Positions 1 to 8,650 of a stretch of DNA of 64,000 nt are shown here, one piece after another. This stretch comes from CADEDH01 sp963732695 (GTDB lineage Bacteria; Actinomycetota; Acidimicrobiia; Acidimicrobiales; SZUA-35): contig CAVTAP010000025.1 in assembly GCA_963732695.1 (NCBI GenBank), forward strand, positions 62,001 through 126,000, written 5' to 3'. Below the pieces are notes generated by a model, which saw only the letters and a program-made list of their open reading frames with translations, made no database searches and was not told where the DNA came from. Position 1 is the stretch's first letter; each line of letters opens with the position of its first letter. The position numbers were made by a program, and so were the translations under genes.

Positions 1-753
1 GAACTCCTGCACCTGCTGGCCCCGCTCACCCCACGAGGCGTACTCGTTATGGGGGGCGAGGAAGGCGATCGAGTTGTAGCCCCAGTAGTTGCGCAGGCCC
101 CGCTGGTGCAGGTGGTGGTCGTGGATGAACTGGTGCACCGGCATCAGCTCCACCGCCGTGACCCCCAGCGCCGTGAGGTGCTCCAGCATGGGAGGCGAGG
201 CCAGCCCGCTGTAGGTGCCCCGCAGCTCGGGGTCGACGCCGGGATGGGTGGCCGTGATCCCCTTCACGTGGGCCTCGTAGATCACGGTCTCGTGCAGCGG
301 GGTGCGGGGCGGCCGGTCGTCGGCCCAGTCGAAGTAGGGGTTGACCACCACCGAGCGGGGCACGAAGGGGGCCGAGTCGGCGGTGTCGATGTCTCGCCCG
401 TCGGAGCCGAACCGGTAGCCGAACACGGCCGGGTCCCACCGCACCCGGCCCTCCACCGCCTTGGCGTAGGGGTCGAGCAGGAGCTTGGCCGGGTTGCAGC
501 GGATCCCCTCGTTGGGGGCCCACGGCCCGTGGACCCGGTAGCCGTAGCGCTGGCCCGGCCCCACCGCGGGCACGTGCACGTGGTGGCACAGCGCCGTCAC
601 CTCGGCCAGCGGAATCCTGCTCTCGGCGCCGGCCTCGTCGAACAGGCACAGCTCGATTCCCTCGGCCACCTCGGAGAACACCGAGAAGTTGGTGCCCGAG
701 CCGTCGTAGGTGGCACCGAGCGGGAACGGGGAACCGGGCCAGACCGGGGGCAC
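1..753 (-). CDS. glgX: Glycogen debranching enzyme (GlgX/TreX type), 3' part outside window
   Basis: Hydrolyses alpha-1,6 branches of glycogen or limit dextrins in the cytoplasm. The 251 visible codons hold the N-terminal CBM48-type beta-sandwich (VPPVWPGSPFPLGATYDGSG at the start, then NFSVFSE and GQRYGYRVHGPW) and the first strands of the GH13 barrel (VIYEAHVKG, GVTAVELMPVHQF, NYWGYNSIAF), which are typical of the GlgX/TreX subgroup. The catalytic residues lie beyond the left edge. I chose the GTG at 753 because it is the first start codon after the upstream aminotransferase stop (14 nt gap) and gives the usual family N-terminus; a weak GAGCGGGG precedes it. The short gap suggests read-through from the aminotransferase gene, although the two functions are unrelated. 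Confidence 0.85.
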   Translation of the reverse strand, partial: MPPVWPGSPFPLGATYDGSGTNFSVFSEVAEGIELCLFDEAGAESRIPLAEVTALCHHVHVPAVGPGQRYGYRVHGPWAPNEGIRCNPAKLLLDPYAKAVEGRVRWDPAVFGYRFGSDGRDIDTADSAPFVPRSVVVNPYFDWADDRPPRTPLHETVIYEAHVKGITATHPGVDPELRGTYSGLASPPMLEHLTALGVTAVELMPVHQFIHDHHLHQRGLRNYWGYNSIAFLAPHNEYASWGERGQQVQEF

Positions 754-767
754 GTCGATCGCCCCGC

Positions 768-2120
768 TCAGCCGCCGGGGACGGGGGCGGCGGCCACCTC
801 GTCGACGGCGGCCCCCAGCACGGCCAGGGCCTCGTCGATCTCGTCGTCGCTCACCACCAGCGGGGGCAGGAACCGCACGCAGTTGCTGTACAGCCCGGCC
901 CGGATGGTGATCAGGCCCCGGGCCAGCGTGGCCTTGGTGATGGCCAGCGTGCGATCGGGATCGGGCGTGAGGCGCTCGTCGGTCACCAGCTCGATGGCCA
1001 GCATGGGTCCGAGGCCCCGGACGTCGGCGATCCACTGGTGCCGGGCGGCGATCGTTTCCAGTCCGGCCCGCAGGCGACGCCCCACCTCGGTGGCCCGGGC
1101 CAGGAACTCGGGGGTGTCGATCTGAGCGATGGTGGCGAGGGCGGCCACGCAGGCCAGAGGGTTGCCGCTGTAGGTGCCGCCGAGGCCGCCGGGGTGGGGG
1201 GCGTCCATCAGCTCGGCCCGCCCGGTGACGGCGGCCACCGGCAGCCCCGACCCCATCGACTTGGCCATCACCACCAGGTCGGGCACCACGTCGGCGTGCT
1301 CGATGGAGAACATGCGCCCGGTGCGGCCGAACCCGGCTTGCACCTCGTCGGCCACCATCACGATGCCGTGCTCGTCGCACAGGTCACGGATGGCCTGGAG
1401 GTAGGGGGCGGGGGCGGGCACGAAGCCACCCTCGCCCTGCACCGGCTCGATCACTATGGCGGCCAGGCCCGACGGGTCGACCTGGGCGATCATGGCGTCC
1501 CGCAACCGCTCGATCGACCAGCCCACGAACTGCTCGGGGTTCATCCCCGGTGGGCGGCGGAACACATTGGGGAACGGGATCCGGTAGATCTCGGAGGCGA
1601 ACGGGCCGAAGCCCTTCTTGAACAGGCCGTACTTCGACGTCATGGACAGGGTCAGGTTGGTGCGGCCGTGATAGCCGCCCTCGAACACCAGGATCCCGGA
1701 TCGCCCGGTGGCGGCCCGCGAGATCTTGACCGCCGACTCCACCGCCTCGGCCCCCGAGTTCATCAGCAGCGTCTTGCGGGCGAAGGTGCCGGGGGTGATG
1801 CGGTTGAGCGCCTCGGCCAGGGCCACCATCGGCTCGTAGGTGGCCACGATGGCGCACATGTGGATCAGCTGGTCGACCTGGGAGTGGATGGCGCTCACCA
1901 CCTCCGGGGGGCAGTGGCCGGCGGCCAGCACCCCGATCCCACCGGCGAAGTCGAGCAGCTGGTTCCCGTCGACGTCGGTGACCACCGCCCCTCGGGCCGA
2001 CGCCACCCCGAGCTCGGTGAGGTAGGCCGCCCCGGCCGACACGGCAGCGGCCCGCCGGGCCACCAGTGCCCGGCTGTTGGGGCCGGGGATCTCGGTGACC
2101 AGCTTGATCGAACCGCTCAT
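768..2120 (-). CDS. gabT: Class III (GABA-type) aminotransferase
   Basis: PLP-dependent fold-type I aminotransferase of 450 residues, the normal length for 4-aminobutyrate or related omega-amino acid transaminases. Visible hallmarks are LLMNSGAEAVESAVK for phosphate binding, EGGYHGRTNLTLSMT, the IVIEPVQGEGGF segment, the DEVQAGFGRTG motif with the cofactor aspartate, and AKSMGSGLPVAAVTG carrying the Schiff-base lysine. The start is ATG with GAGGAGGAG about 10 nt upstream. A TACCCT element at 2163-2158 is a plausible -10 giving a leader of about 30 nt. The divergent FAD oxidoreductase of the putrescine or amino acid oxidase type could feed the same amine catabolism, but substrate specificity cannot be read from sequence. 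Confidence 0.88.
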   Translation of the reverse strand: MSGSIKLVTEIPGPNSRALVARRAAAVSAGAAYLTELGVASARGAVVTDVDGNQLLDFAGGIGVLAAGHCPPEVVSAIHSQVDQLIHMCAIVATYEPMVALAEALNRITPGTFARKTLLMNSGAEAVESAVKISRAATGRSGILVFEGGYHGRTNLTLSMTSKYGLFKKGFGPFASEIYRIPFPNVFRRPPGMNPEQFVGWSIERLRDAMIAQVDPSGLAAIVIEPVQGEGGFVPAPAPYLQAIRDLCDEHGIVMVADEVQAGFGRTGRMFSIEHADVVPDLVVMAKSMGSGLPVAAVTGRAELMDAPHPGGLGGTYSGNPLACVAALATIAQIDTPEFLARATEVGRRLRAGLETIAARHQWIADVRGLGPMLAIELVTDERLTPDPDRTLAITKATLARGLITIRAGLYSNCVRFLPPLVVSDDEIDEALAVLGAAVDEVAAAPVPGG

Positions 2121-2169
2121 GGGCTGCCTGCTCCTCCTCGGTGACGGGCCAGCCCCGAGGGTAGCCCCC

Positions 2170-2310
2170 GTTGCCGTGGGGGCTGCGCCCCCGGGCCCCG
2201 TCTCGGCCGGGGCCCCGCCCCCAGCCGGCAGCTACGCTGTGTTGCTGTGGGGGCTGCGCCCCCGGGCCCCGTCTCGGCCGGGGCCCCGCCCCCAGCCGGC
2301 AGCTACGCTG
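2170..2310. repeat. 71-bp tandem duplication upstream of the FAD oxidoreductase
   Basis: Two adjacent copies (2170-2239 and 2241-2310) of a 70-bp unit differ at a single base (C at 2175, T at 2246). Each unit holds a GGGGGC-TGC-GCCCCC hairpin, a second GC-rich arm pair (GGCCCC with GGGGCC) and ends in CAGCTACGCTG, which contains a TACGCT -10 element. A similar but diverged GC-rich stretch ends in the same CAGCTACGCTG before the HAD-PlsC gene at 59965-60009. The duplication therefore doubles a promoter cassette. Confidence 0.9.
2304..2309 (+). promoter_or_regulatory. -10 element TACGCT, leaderless promoter of FAD oxidoreductase
   Basis: TACGCT lies 8 nt before the ATG at 2318 and there is no Shine-Dalgarno sequence, so transcription probably begins at or next to the start codon. 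An identical -10 at 2233-2238 in the first repeat copy would give a leadered transcript. Confidence 0.6.
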
Positions 2311-2317
2311 CTGGGCC

Positions 2318-3709
2318 ATGTCGTCCGTGCTGGAGGCCAGCCCCAGGCCGTTGTGGCTCGACCGGGGCGATCCGTCCGTCGTGCCCCGCCCCGGGCTCGA
2401 CGGCGACACCGAGGTCGACATCGCCATCGTGGGCGGCGGGTTCAGCGGCCTGTGGACGGCCTACTACCTCAGCCGGATCGCCCCCGAGCTGCGGGTGCTG
2501 GTGATCGAGGCTGCCTGGTGCGGGTTCGGGGCGTCGGGCCGCAACGGGGGCTGGTGCGTGGGCGAGCTGGCCGGTTCGCTCGAGACCTACGCCGCCCGCT
2601 CGACCCTGTCCGAGGCCCGCCGCCAGCTGCGGGCCGTGTTCGACGCCGTGGACGAGGTGGGCCGGGTGGCTGCGGCCGAGGGCATCGACTGCGGGTACGC
2701 CAGGGGCGGTGCGGTGCGGGTGGCCCGCAACCGGCCCCAGGCCCGGCGACAGCGGGAGGAGGTGGCCCACCACCGGGCGCTGGGGTTCACCGCCGACGAG
2801 CTCCGGCTGCTCGACGCCTCCGAAGCCACCGGGCTCGTCAACGCCACCGGCGTGCTGAGTGGCATCCACCTCGTCCCTGGGGCGGCGGTCGATCCGGGCC
2901 GGCTGGTGCGGGGGCTGGCCGACGCCGCCGAGCGGGGCGGGGTGCGGGTCGTGGAGCAGACCCGGGCCCGGTCGATCGGCGGCCACGAGGTGGTCACCGA
3001 CCGGGGCACCGTGCGGGCCCGCAGCGTGGTGCGGGCCACCGAGGCCTACACCCGGGACCTGCCCGGCGCCCGCCGCCAGCTGTTGCCGGTGTACTCCCTG
3101 ATGGTGGCGACCGAGCCGCTGGCACCCGAGGTGCTGGCCGAGATCGGGCTGGCCAACCGGCCCACGTTCTCCGACGACCGCTACTCGATCATCTACGGCC
3201 AGCGCACCGACGACGGCCGGATCGCCTTCGGCGGCCGGGGCGTCCCCTATCTGTTCGGCAGTCGGCTCGACGCCGGGGCCGAGATCCACGACGGCGTCCA
3301 CCAGCTGCTGGCCGACACCCTCACCGAGCTGTTCCCGGTGCTGGCCGGGGTCCGCTACACCCACCGCTGGGGCGGCCCGCTGGGCATTCCCCGCAACTGG
3401 ACCCCCGGCGTGGCCTACGACCCGGGGGCCGGCCACGGGGTGCTGGGGGGCTACGTGGGGGAGGGGGTGGCCGCCTCCAACCTCGCCGGCCGCACCATGG
3501 CCGAGCTGGTGGCCGGCCACGACACCGAGCGCACGTCCCTGCCGTGGGTGGGGGCCGTGAGCCGGCCGTGGGAGCCCGAGCCCCTGCGCTGGATCGGCTT
3601 CCGGGCCAGCCGTCGCCTGATCACCGGCGCCGACCGGCGCGAGAACCGCACCGGCCGGGAAGCCAAGGCCGCCCGGGCCCTCGCCAACCGCCTGCGGGGC
3701 CGCCGCTGA
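2318..3709 (+). CDS. DAO-family FAD-dependent oxidoreductase
   Basis: A 463-residue flavoprotein of the D-amino acid oxidase/glycine oxidase superfamily. The dinucleotide-binding motif VDIAIVGGGFSGLWTAYYL is near residue 30, followed by VIEAAWCGFGASGRNGGWC, which resembles gamma-glutamylputrescine oxidase (PuuB/OrdL-like) proteins where the GxSGRNGG segment contacts FAD. The C-terminal GVLGGYVGEGVAASNLAGRTMAELV is the usual closing FAD motif. It oxidises an amine or amino acid; the exact substrate is unknown. I chose ATG 2318 because TACGCT sits 8 nt upstream and the protein then starts just before the FAD fold. It is divergent from gabT across the duplicated promoter segment. Confidence 0.82.
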   Translation: MSSVLEASPRPLWLDRGDPSVVPRPGLDGDTEVDIAIVGGGFSGLWTAYYLSRIAPELRVLVIEAAWCGFGASGRNGGWCVGELAGSLETYAARSTLSEARRQLRAVFDAVDEVGRVAAAEGIDCGYARGGAVRVARNRPQARRQREEVAHHRALGFTADELRLLDASEATGLVNATGVLSGIHLVPGAAVDPGRLVRGLADAAERGGVRVVEQTRARSIGGHEVVTDRGTVRARSVVRATEAYTRDLPGARRQLLPVYSLMVATEPLAPEVLAEIGLANRPTFSDDRYSIIYGQRTDDGRIAFGGRGVPYLFGSRLDAGAEIHDGVHQLLADTLTELFPVLAGVRYTHRWGGPLGIPRNWTPGVAYDPGAGHGVLGGYVGEGVAASNLAGRTMAELVAGHDTERTSLPWVGAVSRPWEPEPLRWIGFRASRRLITGADRRENRTGREAKAARALANRLRGRR

Positions 3710-3727
3710 CCCGTCGAACCGTGTCAC

Positions 3728-3814
3728 GAAAACCGCGCCTTGCGGGCGAACTGCGTCACGTTTTGGCCGTTTTCCGCAGGTTTCGCGACGCAGATCGGCT
3801 CGGGGCGCGGTTTC
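3728..3814. terminator. Nested inverted repeats between convergent genes
   Basis: Outer arms GAAAACCGCGCC (3728-3739) and GGCGCGGTTTC (3804-3814) enclose perfect inner arms CTGCGTC (3751-3757) and GACGCAG (3787-3793). The element lies between the convergent oxidoreductase and exporter genes and probably acts as a bidirectional terminator; there is no clear T-run. Confidence 0.45.
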
Positions 3815-3864
3815 CGTCGCGCAGAACGGGGACCGGGGCGGGACGAGAACCGGGCGGGACGGGG

Positions 3865-5106
3865 TCAGCCGGTCTGGCCCCGGGAGGCAAAGGCGACGAA
3901 GGCCGAGCCCAGCAGGGCGAACAGCAGGAACCCGGCCAGCAGGGGGCCCGTGGTGTCGTCGAAGGTGGACATCACCACACCGCCCAGGATGGCACCGCCC
4001 GCCGTCTGGAACGCGCCGATCACCGACGACGCCACGCCGGCGATCGACCCCATCGGCTCCAGCGCCATGCTGGTGAGGTTGGGCAGCAACACCGCCTGGC
4101 AGCTGAGAAGCCCCGCCATCAGCACCAGGAACAGCCACAGGGCCGGCCGACCGTCGGTGGCGCTGGCCACGGCCACACCGGCCGCCGCCACCAGCACCTC
4201 GCCGGCGAAGGCGGTCCGGACCACCCGCACCGCCCCGAACCGGGCCACCAGGCGGCGGTTGGTCACCATCATCACCCCCATCACGGCGGCCAGGCCGCCG
4301 AAGATGAAGGGGAAAGCCGATGCCCTGTCGTAGGCCTGGTCGATCACGTTCTCGAACCCCGACAGGTAGGCCACGAACGCCCCCATCAGGGCCGTCACCG
4401 CCAGCAGGTACCCGACCGACTGCCGGTTGCCCAGCACCCGGCGCCCGGCGGTGGCGATCCGGCGGGCCGACAGGTCCATCCGGTGCTCGGGCCGCAGGGT
4501 CTCGGGCAGCCGGCTGCTCCACACCAGCATGACCACGGCGAACAGGGCGCAGAACCCGAACAGGAGGCGCCACGAGGCCACGACCACGAACCCGGCGCCG
4601 ATGGAGGGGGCCACGATCGGCACCACGATGAACACCGCCATCAGCGACGACATGGCCTGCGAGGCGTGCAGTCCCTCGAACGAGTCCCGTACCACGGTCA
4701 TGGCCACGATCCGGGGCCCGGCGGCGGCGAACCCCCACAGGCTGCGGGTGACCACCACCGTGGCCAGGGTGGGGGAGAGGGCGGCGGCCACGGCGGCCAG
4801 GGCGTAGAGCACCAGCGACACGTGCAGGGTGCGACGCCGGCCGAACCGGTCGGCCAGGGGGCCCCAGAACAGCTGACCCACGGCCATGCCGGCGAAGTAG
4901 AACGTGATGATGTTGCCGATGGCCGGTGAGTCGGGCGCCAGACCCAGGTCGGCCCGCATGTCGCCGAAGGCCGGCAGCATCGTGTCGATGCCCAGGGCGG
5001 CGGCGGCGGTGGCCATCCCCAACATGGCGATCAGCTCGCGCTGACCGAGCTGCCGGCCCTGGTCGGCACGCGCGAGCGCGAGGGTGTCAGCGGCTGGTGA
5101 TTCCAT
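3865..5106 (-). CDS. MFS exporter, Bcr/CflA drug-resistance type
   Basis: A 413-residue inner-membrane major facilitator with about 12 predicted hydrophobic segments. The first part matches the drug:H+ antiporter Bcr/CflA subgroup: LGIDTMLPAFGDMRADLG in TM1, GQLFWGPLADRFGRRRTL in the TM2-3 loop, and TRSLWGFAAAGPRIVAMTVVRD in the TM4-5 region (motif C area). It probably exports small hydrophobic compounds. I placed the start at ATG 5106 (MESPAADTL) rather than 18 codons upstream because the upstream residues are Arg/Pro-rich and unlike the family. No clear promoter or strong ribosome site was seen. It is divergent from the VOC gene, which starts 133 nt away. Confidence 0.82.
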   Translation of the reverse strand: MESPAADTLALARADQGRQLGQRELIAMLGMATAAAALGIDTMLPAFGDMRADLGLAPDSPAIGNIITFYFAGMAVGQLFWGPLADRFGRRRTLHVSLVLYALAAVAAALSPTLATVVVTRSLWGFAAAGPRIVAMTVVRDSFEGLHASQAMSSLMAVFIVVPIVAPSIGAGFVVVASWRLLFGFCALFAVVMLVWSSRLPETLRPEHRMDLSARRIATAGRRVLGNRQSVGYLLAVTALMGAFVAYLSGFENVIDQAYDRASAFPFIFGGLAAVMGVMMVTNRRLVARFGAVRVVRTAFAGEVLVAAAGVAVASATDGRPALWLFLVLMAGLLSCQAVLLPNLTSMALEPMGSIAGVASSVIGAFQTAGGAILGGVVMSTFDDTTGPLLAGFLLFALLGSAFVAFASRGQTG

Positions 5107-5226
5107 GGGGTTCGAGCTTCTCACCCGGGGCCGGACCCACCCAATCCGGGGGCGGCCCACCAGCCTGGTCAGGGGTCACACGGGGCGTCTCCGGCTGAAC
5201 CCTTTGCCCCGATCGGGCGGTGATCC

Positions 5227-5232
5227 TAGGCT
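5227..5232 (+). promoter_or_regulatory. -10 element TAGGCT, leaderless promoter of VOC gene
   Basis: TAGGCT is separated by 7 nt from the ATG at 5240, with no Shine-Dalgarno sequence in between. This is the same arrangement as at several other genes in the window. Confidence 0.6.
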
Positions 5233-5239
5233 CCGGGTC

Positions 5240-6016
5240 ATGTGGATCCGCCTCCGTCAGATCGCCGTGGTCGCTGCCGACCTGCACCGCACCGGGCTCG
5301 ACATCGGCACCGTGCTCGGGGCCGAAGCCTGCTTCACCGATCCCGGTGTGAAGCAGTTCGGGCTGAAGAACACGCTGTGGCCGATCGGCACCCAGTTCCT
5401 CGAGGTGGTCACGCCCATCGCCGACAACACGGCGGGAGGCCGCTACATGACCCGGCGGGGCGGCGACACCGGGTACATGGTGATCACCCAGGTCGACGAC
5501 GTGGCCCGACGCCGGGCCCGGGCGGCTGAGCTGGGCGTGCGGCTGGCGTTCGACATGCACCATCCCGAGACCGGCCACGACGGGATCCAGCTGCACCCGG
5601 CCGATACCGGCGGCACCTTCTTCGAGATGGACCAGATGACGATGGACGGAGGCGACGCCGTGGGCGGGCCCTGGTGGCCGGCGGGCAAGAACTGGGAGCC
5701 CTACGTGCGAACCGATCTGGTCGGTGGTATCTCGGCCGCCGAGATCCAGAGCCCCGACCCCGAGCCCCTGGCCCGCCGCTGGGCCGAGATCGCCGAGATC
5801 GACCTCTCCCGGGACGACGCCGGCAACCCCACCATCCCGCTCGACAACGCCACCCTGCGCTTCGTCGCCGACCCCGACGGCCGGGGCGAGGGGCTCGGCG
5901 GGATCGACGTGATCACCCAGGATCGGGATGCGGTGTTGGCCGGGGCCCGGGCCCGCGGCTGCTACGTGAACGACGACGAGGTGGCCGTCGCCGGCCTCCG
6001 GGTGTACCTCCGCTGA
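5240..6016 (+). CDS. VOC (glyoxalase/dioxygenase fold) family protein
   Basis: A 258-residue protein with two vicinal-oxygen-chelate modules (about 1-130 and 140-258). The first begins IRLRQIAVVAADL and ends GGTFFEMDQM, where the Glu is a typical metal ligand; an LHP segment before it may contribute another. The second half (GGISAAEIQSPDPEPLARRW to GIDVITQ) looks like a degenerate repeat. It resembles the glyoxalase-like domain proteins common in actinobacterial catabolic loci; the reaction is unknown. The ATG is set by the leaderless -10 at 5227. It stands alone upstream of the liv operon. Confidence 0.7.
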   Translation: MWIRLRQIAVVAADLHRTGLDIGTVLGAEACFTDPGVKQFGLKNTLWPIGTQFLEVVTPIADNTAGGRYMTRRGGDTGYMVITQVDDVARRRARAAELGVRLAFDMHHPETGHDGIQLHPADTGGTFFEMDQMTMDGGDAVGGPWWPAGKNWEPYVRTDLVGGISAAEIQSPDPEPLARRWAEIAEIDLSRDDAGNPTIPLDNATLRFVADPDGRGEGLGGIDVITQDRDAVLAGARARGCYVNDDEVAVAGLRVYLR

Positions 6017-6038
6017 GGTGACGGAGCGCCACACGTCG

Positions 6039-6068
6039 TTGCACCAAAACCCCCTGAACAGGGATTAT
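6039..6068 (+). promoter_or_regulatory. Possible promoter of the livGFHM operon
   Basis: TTGCAC (6039-6044) and GATTAT are separated by 18 nt in the 233-nt gap between the VOC gene and livG. It is the best sigma-70-like pair in an unusually AT-rich stretch. It would give a leader of about 180 nt; nothing else recognisable was seen in the gap. Confidence 0.3.
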
Positions 6069-6249
6069 TCACCCACGGATCAGGGCCGCACGGACCTCAA
6101 CGGAATTGTCATTCTGTCATCTGGACGTGGCGGGAGTCACACGCCTATCGTTCCGGGGCATTCCATCGCCCGGCGGTCTGGCAGCAGCAGTGAGTCCGAC
6201 CACCGGGGCAATGGCCATTGAACGACGCATCGAAAGGTCTGGCTGTCAG

Positions 6250-7017
6250 TTGTCGCTACTCGAGGTCAAGGACATAACCGTCCGCTTCGGTGGGATCGTC
6301 GCACTCAATGATTTGAGCTTCGATCTCGATGAGGGTCAGATAACGGCTCTCATCGGCCCGAACGGTGCGGGGAAGACCACGTTGTTCAATGTGGTCAGCC
6401 GCATCTACGAGCCGACCGAAGGGTCGATTACCTACGATGGTCAGGATCTCCTGGCCATGCCCGCCCACCGGATCTGCCGGGTCGGTATCTACCGCACCTT
6501 CCAGAATCTGGCGCTGTGGCCCACGATGACGGTGCTGGAGAACGTGATGGTGGGAGCCTTCACCTCCACCAAGACCAGCTTCCCCCAGGCCGCGCTGCGG
6601 ATCATGGGGGCACGGTCGGAGGAGAAGGCGACCAAGCGCCGGGCCTACGAGGTCCTGGAGGAGCTGGATCTGGCCGACGTGGCCTTCCATCCCGCCACCG
6701 GCCTCCCCTTCGGCACGCTGAAGCGGATCGAGATCGCCCGGGCCATGATCGGCAAGCCCCGCCTGCTGATGCTCGACGAGCCCGCCTCCGGCCTCACCCA
6801 CTCCGAGGTCGAGGAGCTGTCCGGCGCCATCCGGGATCTGCGTGACCGTCACAACCTGAGCGTGCTCCTGGTGGAGCACCACATGAAGATGGTGATGGCC
6901 ATCTCGGAGCAGATCGTGGTGCTGAACTTCGGCCAGAAGATCGCCGAAGGTACCCCCTCCGAGGTCCAGAAGAACGAAGCCGTGATCGAGGCCTACCTGG
7001 GAGCGGATGCATCATGA
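6250..7017 (+). CDS. livG: Branched-chain/aromatic HAAT-type ABC transporter ATPase LivG
   Basis: One of two ATPases driving a Liv-type (HAAT) importer. Walker A is GPNGAGKTTLFN, the signature region is FGTLKRIEIARA (a variant of the usual LSYG), and Walker B is LLMLDEPASGL, followed by the switch histidine in LLVEHHMKMVM. The LivG-specific insertion after Walker A is present. The start is uncertain: TTG 6250 gives the family N-terminus (LSLLEVKDITVRFGG) and has GAAAGG 12 nt upstream, whereas ATG 6211 would add 13 residues with no good ribosome site. The stop overlaps the livF ATG as ATGA, so the two are translationally coupled. Confidence 0.85.
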   Translation: MSLLEVKDITVRFGGIVALNDLSFDLDEGQITALIGPNGAGKTTLFNVVSRIYEPTEGSITYDGQDLLAMPAHRICRVGIYRTFQNLALWPTMTVLENVMVGAFTSTKTSFPQAALRIMGARSEEKATKRRAYEVLEELDLADVAFHPATGLPFGTLKRIEIARAMIGKPRLLMLDEPASGLTHSEVEELSGAIRDLRDRHNLSVLLVEHHMKMVMAISEQIVVLNFGQKIAEGTPSEVQKNEAVIEAYLGADAS

Positions 7018-7721
7018 GCGTGCTCGAGGTACAGGACGTCAAGGCCCGCTACGGCCAGATCGAGGCCCTCCACGGCATCAGTCTCCACGTCGAGGAGGGC
7101 GAAGTGGTCGTGGTGCTCGGGGCCAACGGCGCCGGCAAGACCACCACCCTCCGGGCCATCTGCGGGATGGTGGCCACCACCGGCACGGTCAACCTCCACG
7201 GCACCAACATCGTGGGCACCGACACCGCCGAGATCGTGCGCATGGGCGTGGCCCACGTGCCCCAGGGCCGGGGAACCTTCCCCGAGCTGAGTGTGGTCGA
7301 CAACCTCAACGTCGGGGCCTACGTCCGCAAGGACAAGGAGGTCAGCGCCGACGTGGACAAGTGGTTCGAGATCTTCCCCCGCCTGGCCGAGCGGCGCACC
7401 CAGCTGGCGGGCTCGCTCTCCGGTGGCGAGCAGCAGATGCTGGCCGTGGCCCGGGCCATGATGTCCCGGCCCAAGGTGCTCCTGCTCGACGAGCCGTCGC
7501 TGGGCCTGGCCCCGCTGATCATCGACGATCTGTTCAAGCAGTTCGCCTCGATCAACGCCGAGCTCGGCACGACGATGCTGGTGGTGGAGCAGAACGCCAA
7601 CCTGGCGCTCGGCATCGCCAGCCGCGGCTACGTGATCGAAGCCGGTGAGATCGTGCTGTCCGGCACGGCAGAAGAACTCCGTAACGACGACGGCGTCCGC
7701 GCCGCGTACCTAGGTGTATAG
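7014..7721 (+). CDS. livF: HAAT-type ABC transporter ATPase LivF
   Basis: The second ATPase of the Liv-type importer; 235 residues, the normal LivF length. Walker A is GANGAGKTTTLRAICG, the signature is LSGGEQQMLAVARAMM, Walker B is VLLLDEPSLGLAPL and the H-loop position is replaced by Glu-Gln in LVVEQNANLAL, as is usual for LivF. It starts inside the livG stop (ATGA overlap) and is followed after 14 nt by livH, so it is part of one operon. Because the second permease pair nearby has no ATPases, this protein and LivG may serve both (inference). Confidence 0.9.
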   Translation: MSVLEVQDVKARYGQIEALHGISLHVEEGEVVVVLGANGAGKTTTLRAICGMVATTGTVNLHGTNIVGTDTAEIVRMGVAHVPQGRGTFPELSVVDNLNVGAYVRKDKEVSADVDKWFEIFPRLAERRTQLAGSLSGGEQQMLAVARAMMSRPKVLLLDEPSLGLAPLIIDDLFKQFASINAELGTTMLVVEQNANLALGIASRGYVIEAGEIVLSGTAEELRNDDGVRAAYLGV

Positions 7722-7735
7722 GGGGTAAGGAAACC

Positions 7736-8650
7736 ATGAGCCTGTTTCTGCAACGACTCATCGAGGGCCTGTCCAACGGCGCCATGTACGGCGTCGTGGC
7801 GGTGGCCCTGGTGATCATCTTCAAAGCCACGACCCTGATCAACTTCGCTCAGGGCGGCCTGGCGATGTTCGGTGCCTACATGGCGAACGTGTTCGCCATC
7901 GAGCAGGGGTTGCCACTCATCGTGGGGATCCTGCTGGGAGCGGCCGTGATGGCCGTTGTCGCCTCGGGCATCGAGCGGGTGCTGATCCGTCCGTTCGATC
8001 CCAGCAACCACCTACCGGTGGTGCTGATCACATTCGGGATCGCCTACATCCTCCAAGCGGTGGCGGCCTGGAAGTTCGGCACCGAGTTCAAGTCGTTCCC
8101 CAGCCCGTTCCCGTCGGGCCCGAACGATCACATCGAGATCGCCGGGGCCCGTCTCCGGTATGAGCGACTCGGCGTGGTGCTGGTGCTGTTGATCATGGTG
8201 GGCCTCGTCCACCTGATCCTCAACAAGACGAAGATCGGCCTGGCCTTCCGGGCCGTGTCGTCGAACACCGAGTCGGCCCGGCTGGTGGGCGTGAGGACCG
8301 GACGCACCCTGAACTTCGGCTGGGTTCTGGCCGCCATGTTCGGTGGCGTGGCCGGCGGCCTGGTGGCCCACTTCACCCAGCTCGACTCGGGCTTCATGGA
8401 CAAGATCCTGATCTTCTCCTTCGCTGCGGCCACCCTGGGTGGTCTCGACAGCATCAACGGGGCCGTCATCGGCGGCCTCATCATCGGCTTGGTGGAAAGC
8501 CCGGTGCAGCCCATGGTCCGTGACTACGTGCCCGGGTTCGGGTTCCTCACCTCGGACCTGGCCCTGCTGGTGGCCTTCCTCCTCATTCTCGCTGTCCTGT
8601 TGGTGAAGCCGGCTGGGCTCTTCGGAACCACAAGGGTGGAACGGGTATGA
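7736..8650 (+). CDS. livH: HAAT-type ABC transporter permease LivH
   Basis: Integral membrane permease of 304 residues with about eight hydrophobic helices. The N-terminus FLQRLIEGLSNGAMYGVVAVALVIIFKATTLINFAQGGLAM is the LivH signature, and GLAFRAVSSNTESARLVGV matches the ATPase-contact EAA-like loop. ATG 7736 has a strong GGTAAGGA ribosome site. The stop overlaps livM as ATGA. It forms a heterodimeric channel with LivM in the cytoplasmic membrane. Confidence 0.9.
   Translation: MSLFLQRLIEGLSNGAMYGVVAVALVIIFKATTLINFAQGGLAMFGAYMANVFAIEQGLPLIVGILLGAAVMAVVASGIERVLIRPFDPSNHLPVVLITFGIAYILQAVAAWKFGTEFKSFPSPFPSGPNDHIEIAGARLRYERLGVVLVLLIMVGLVHLILNKTKIGLAFRAVSSNTESARLVGVRTGRTLNFGWVLAAMFGGVAGGLVAHFTQLDSGFMDKILIFSFAAATLGGLDSINGAVIGGLIIGLVESPVQPMVRDYVPGFGFLTSDLALLVAFLLILAVLLVKPAGLFGTTRVERV

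Noticed and set aside
2077..4929. Very long plus-strand frames opposite or overlapping good genes (for example 2077-4929, 8880-11300, 39407-41743)
   Set aside because: They are Arg/Gly/His/Pro-rich shadows caused by high third-position GC; no family features, and well-supported genes occupy the same bases in another frame.
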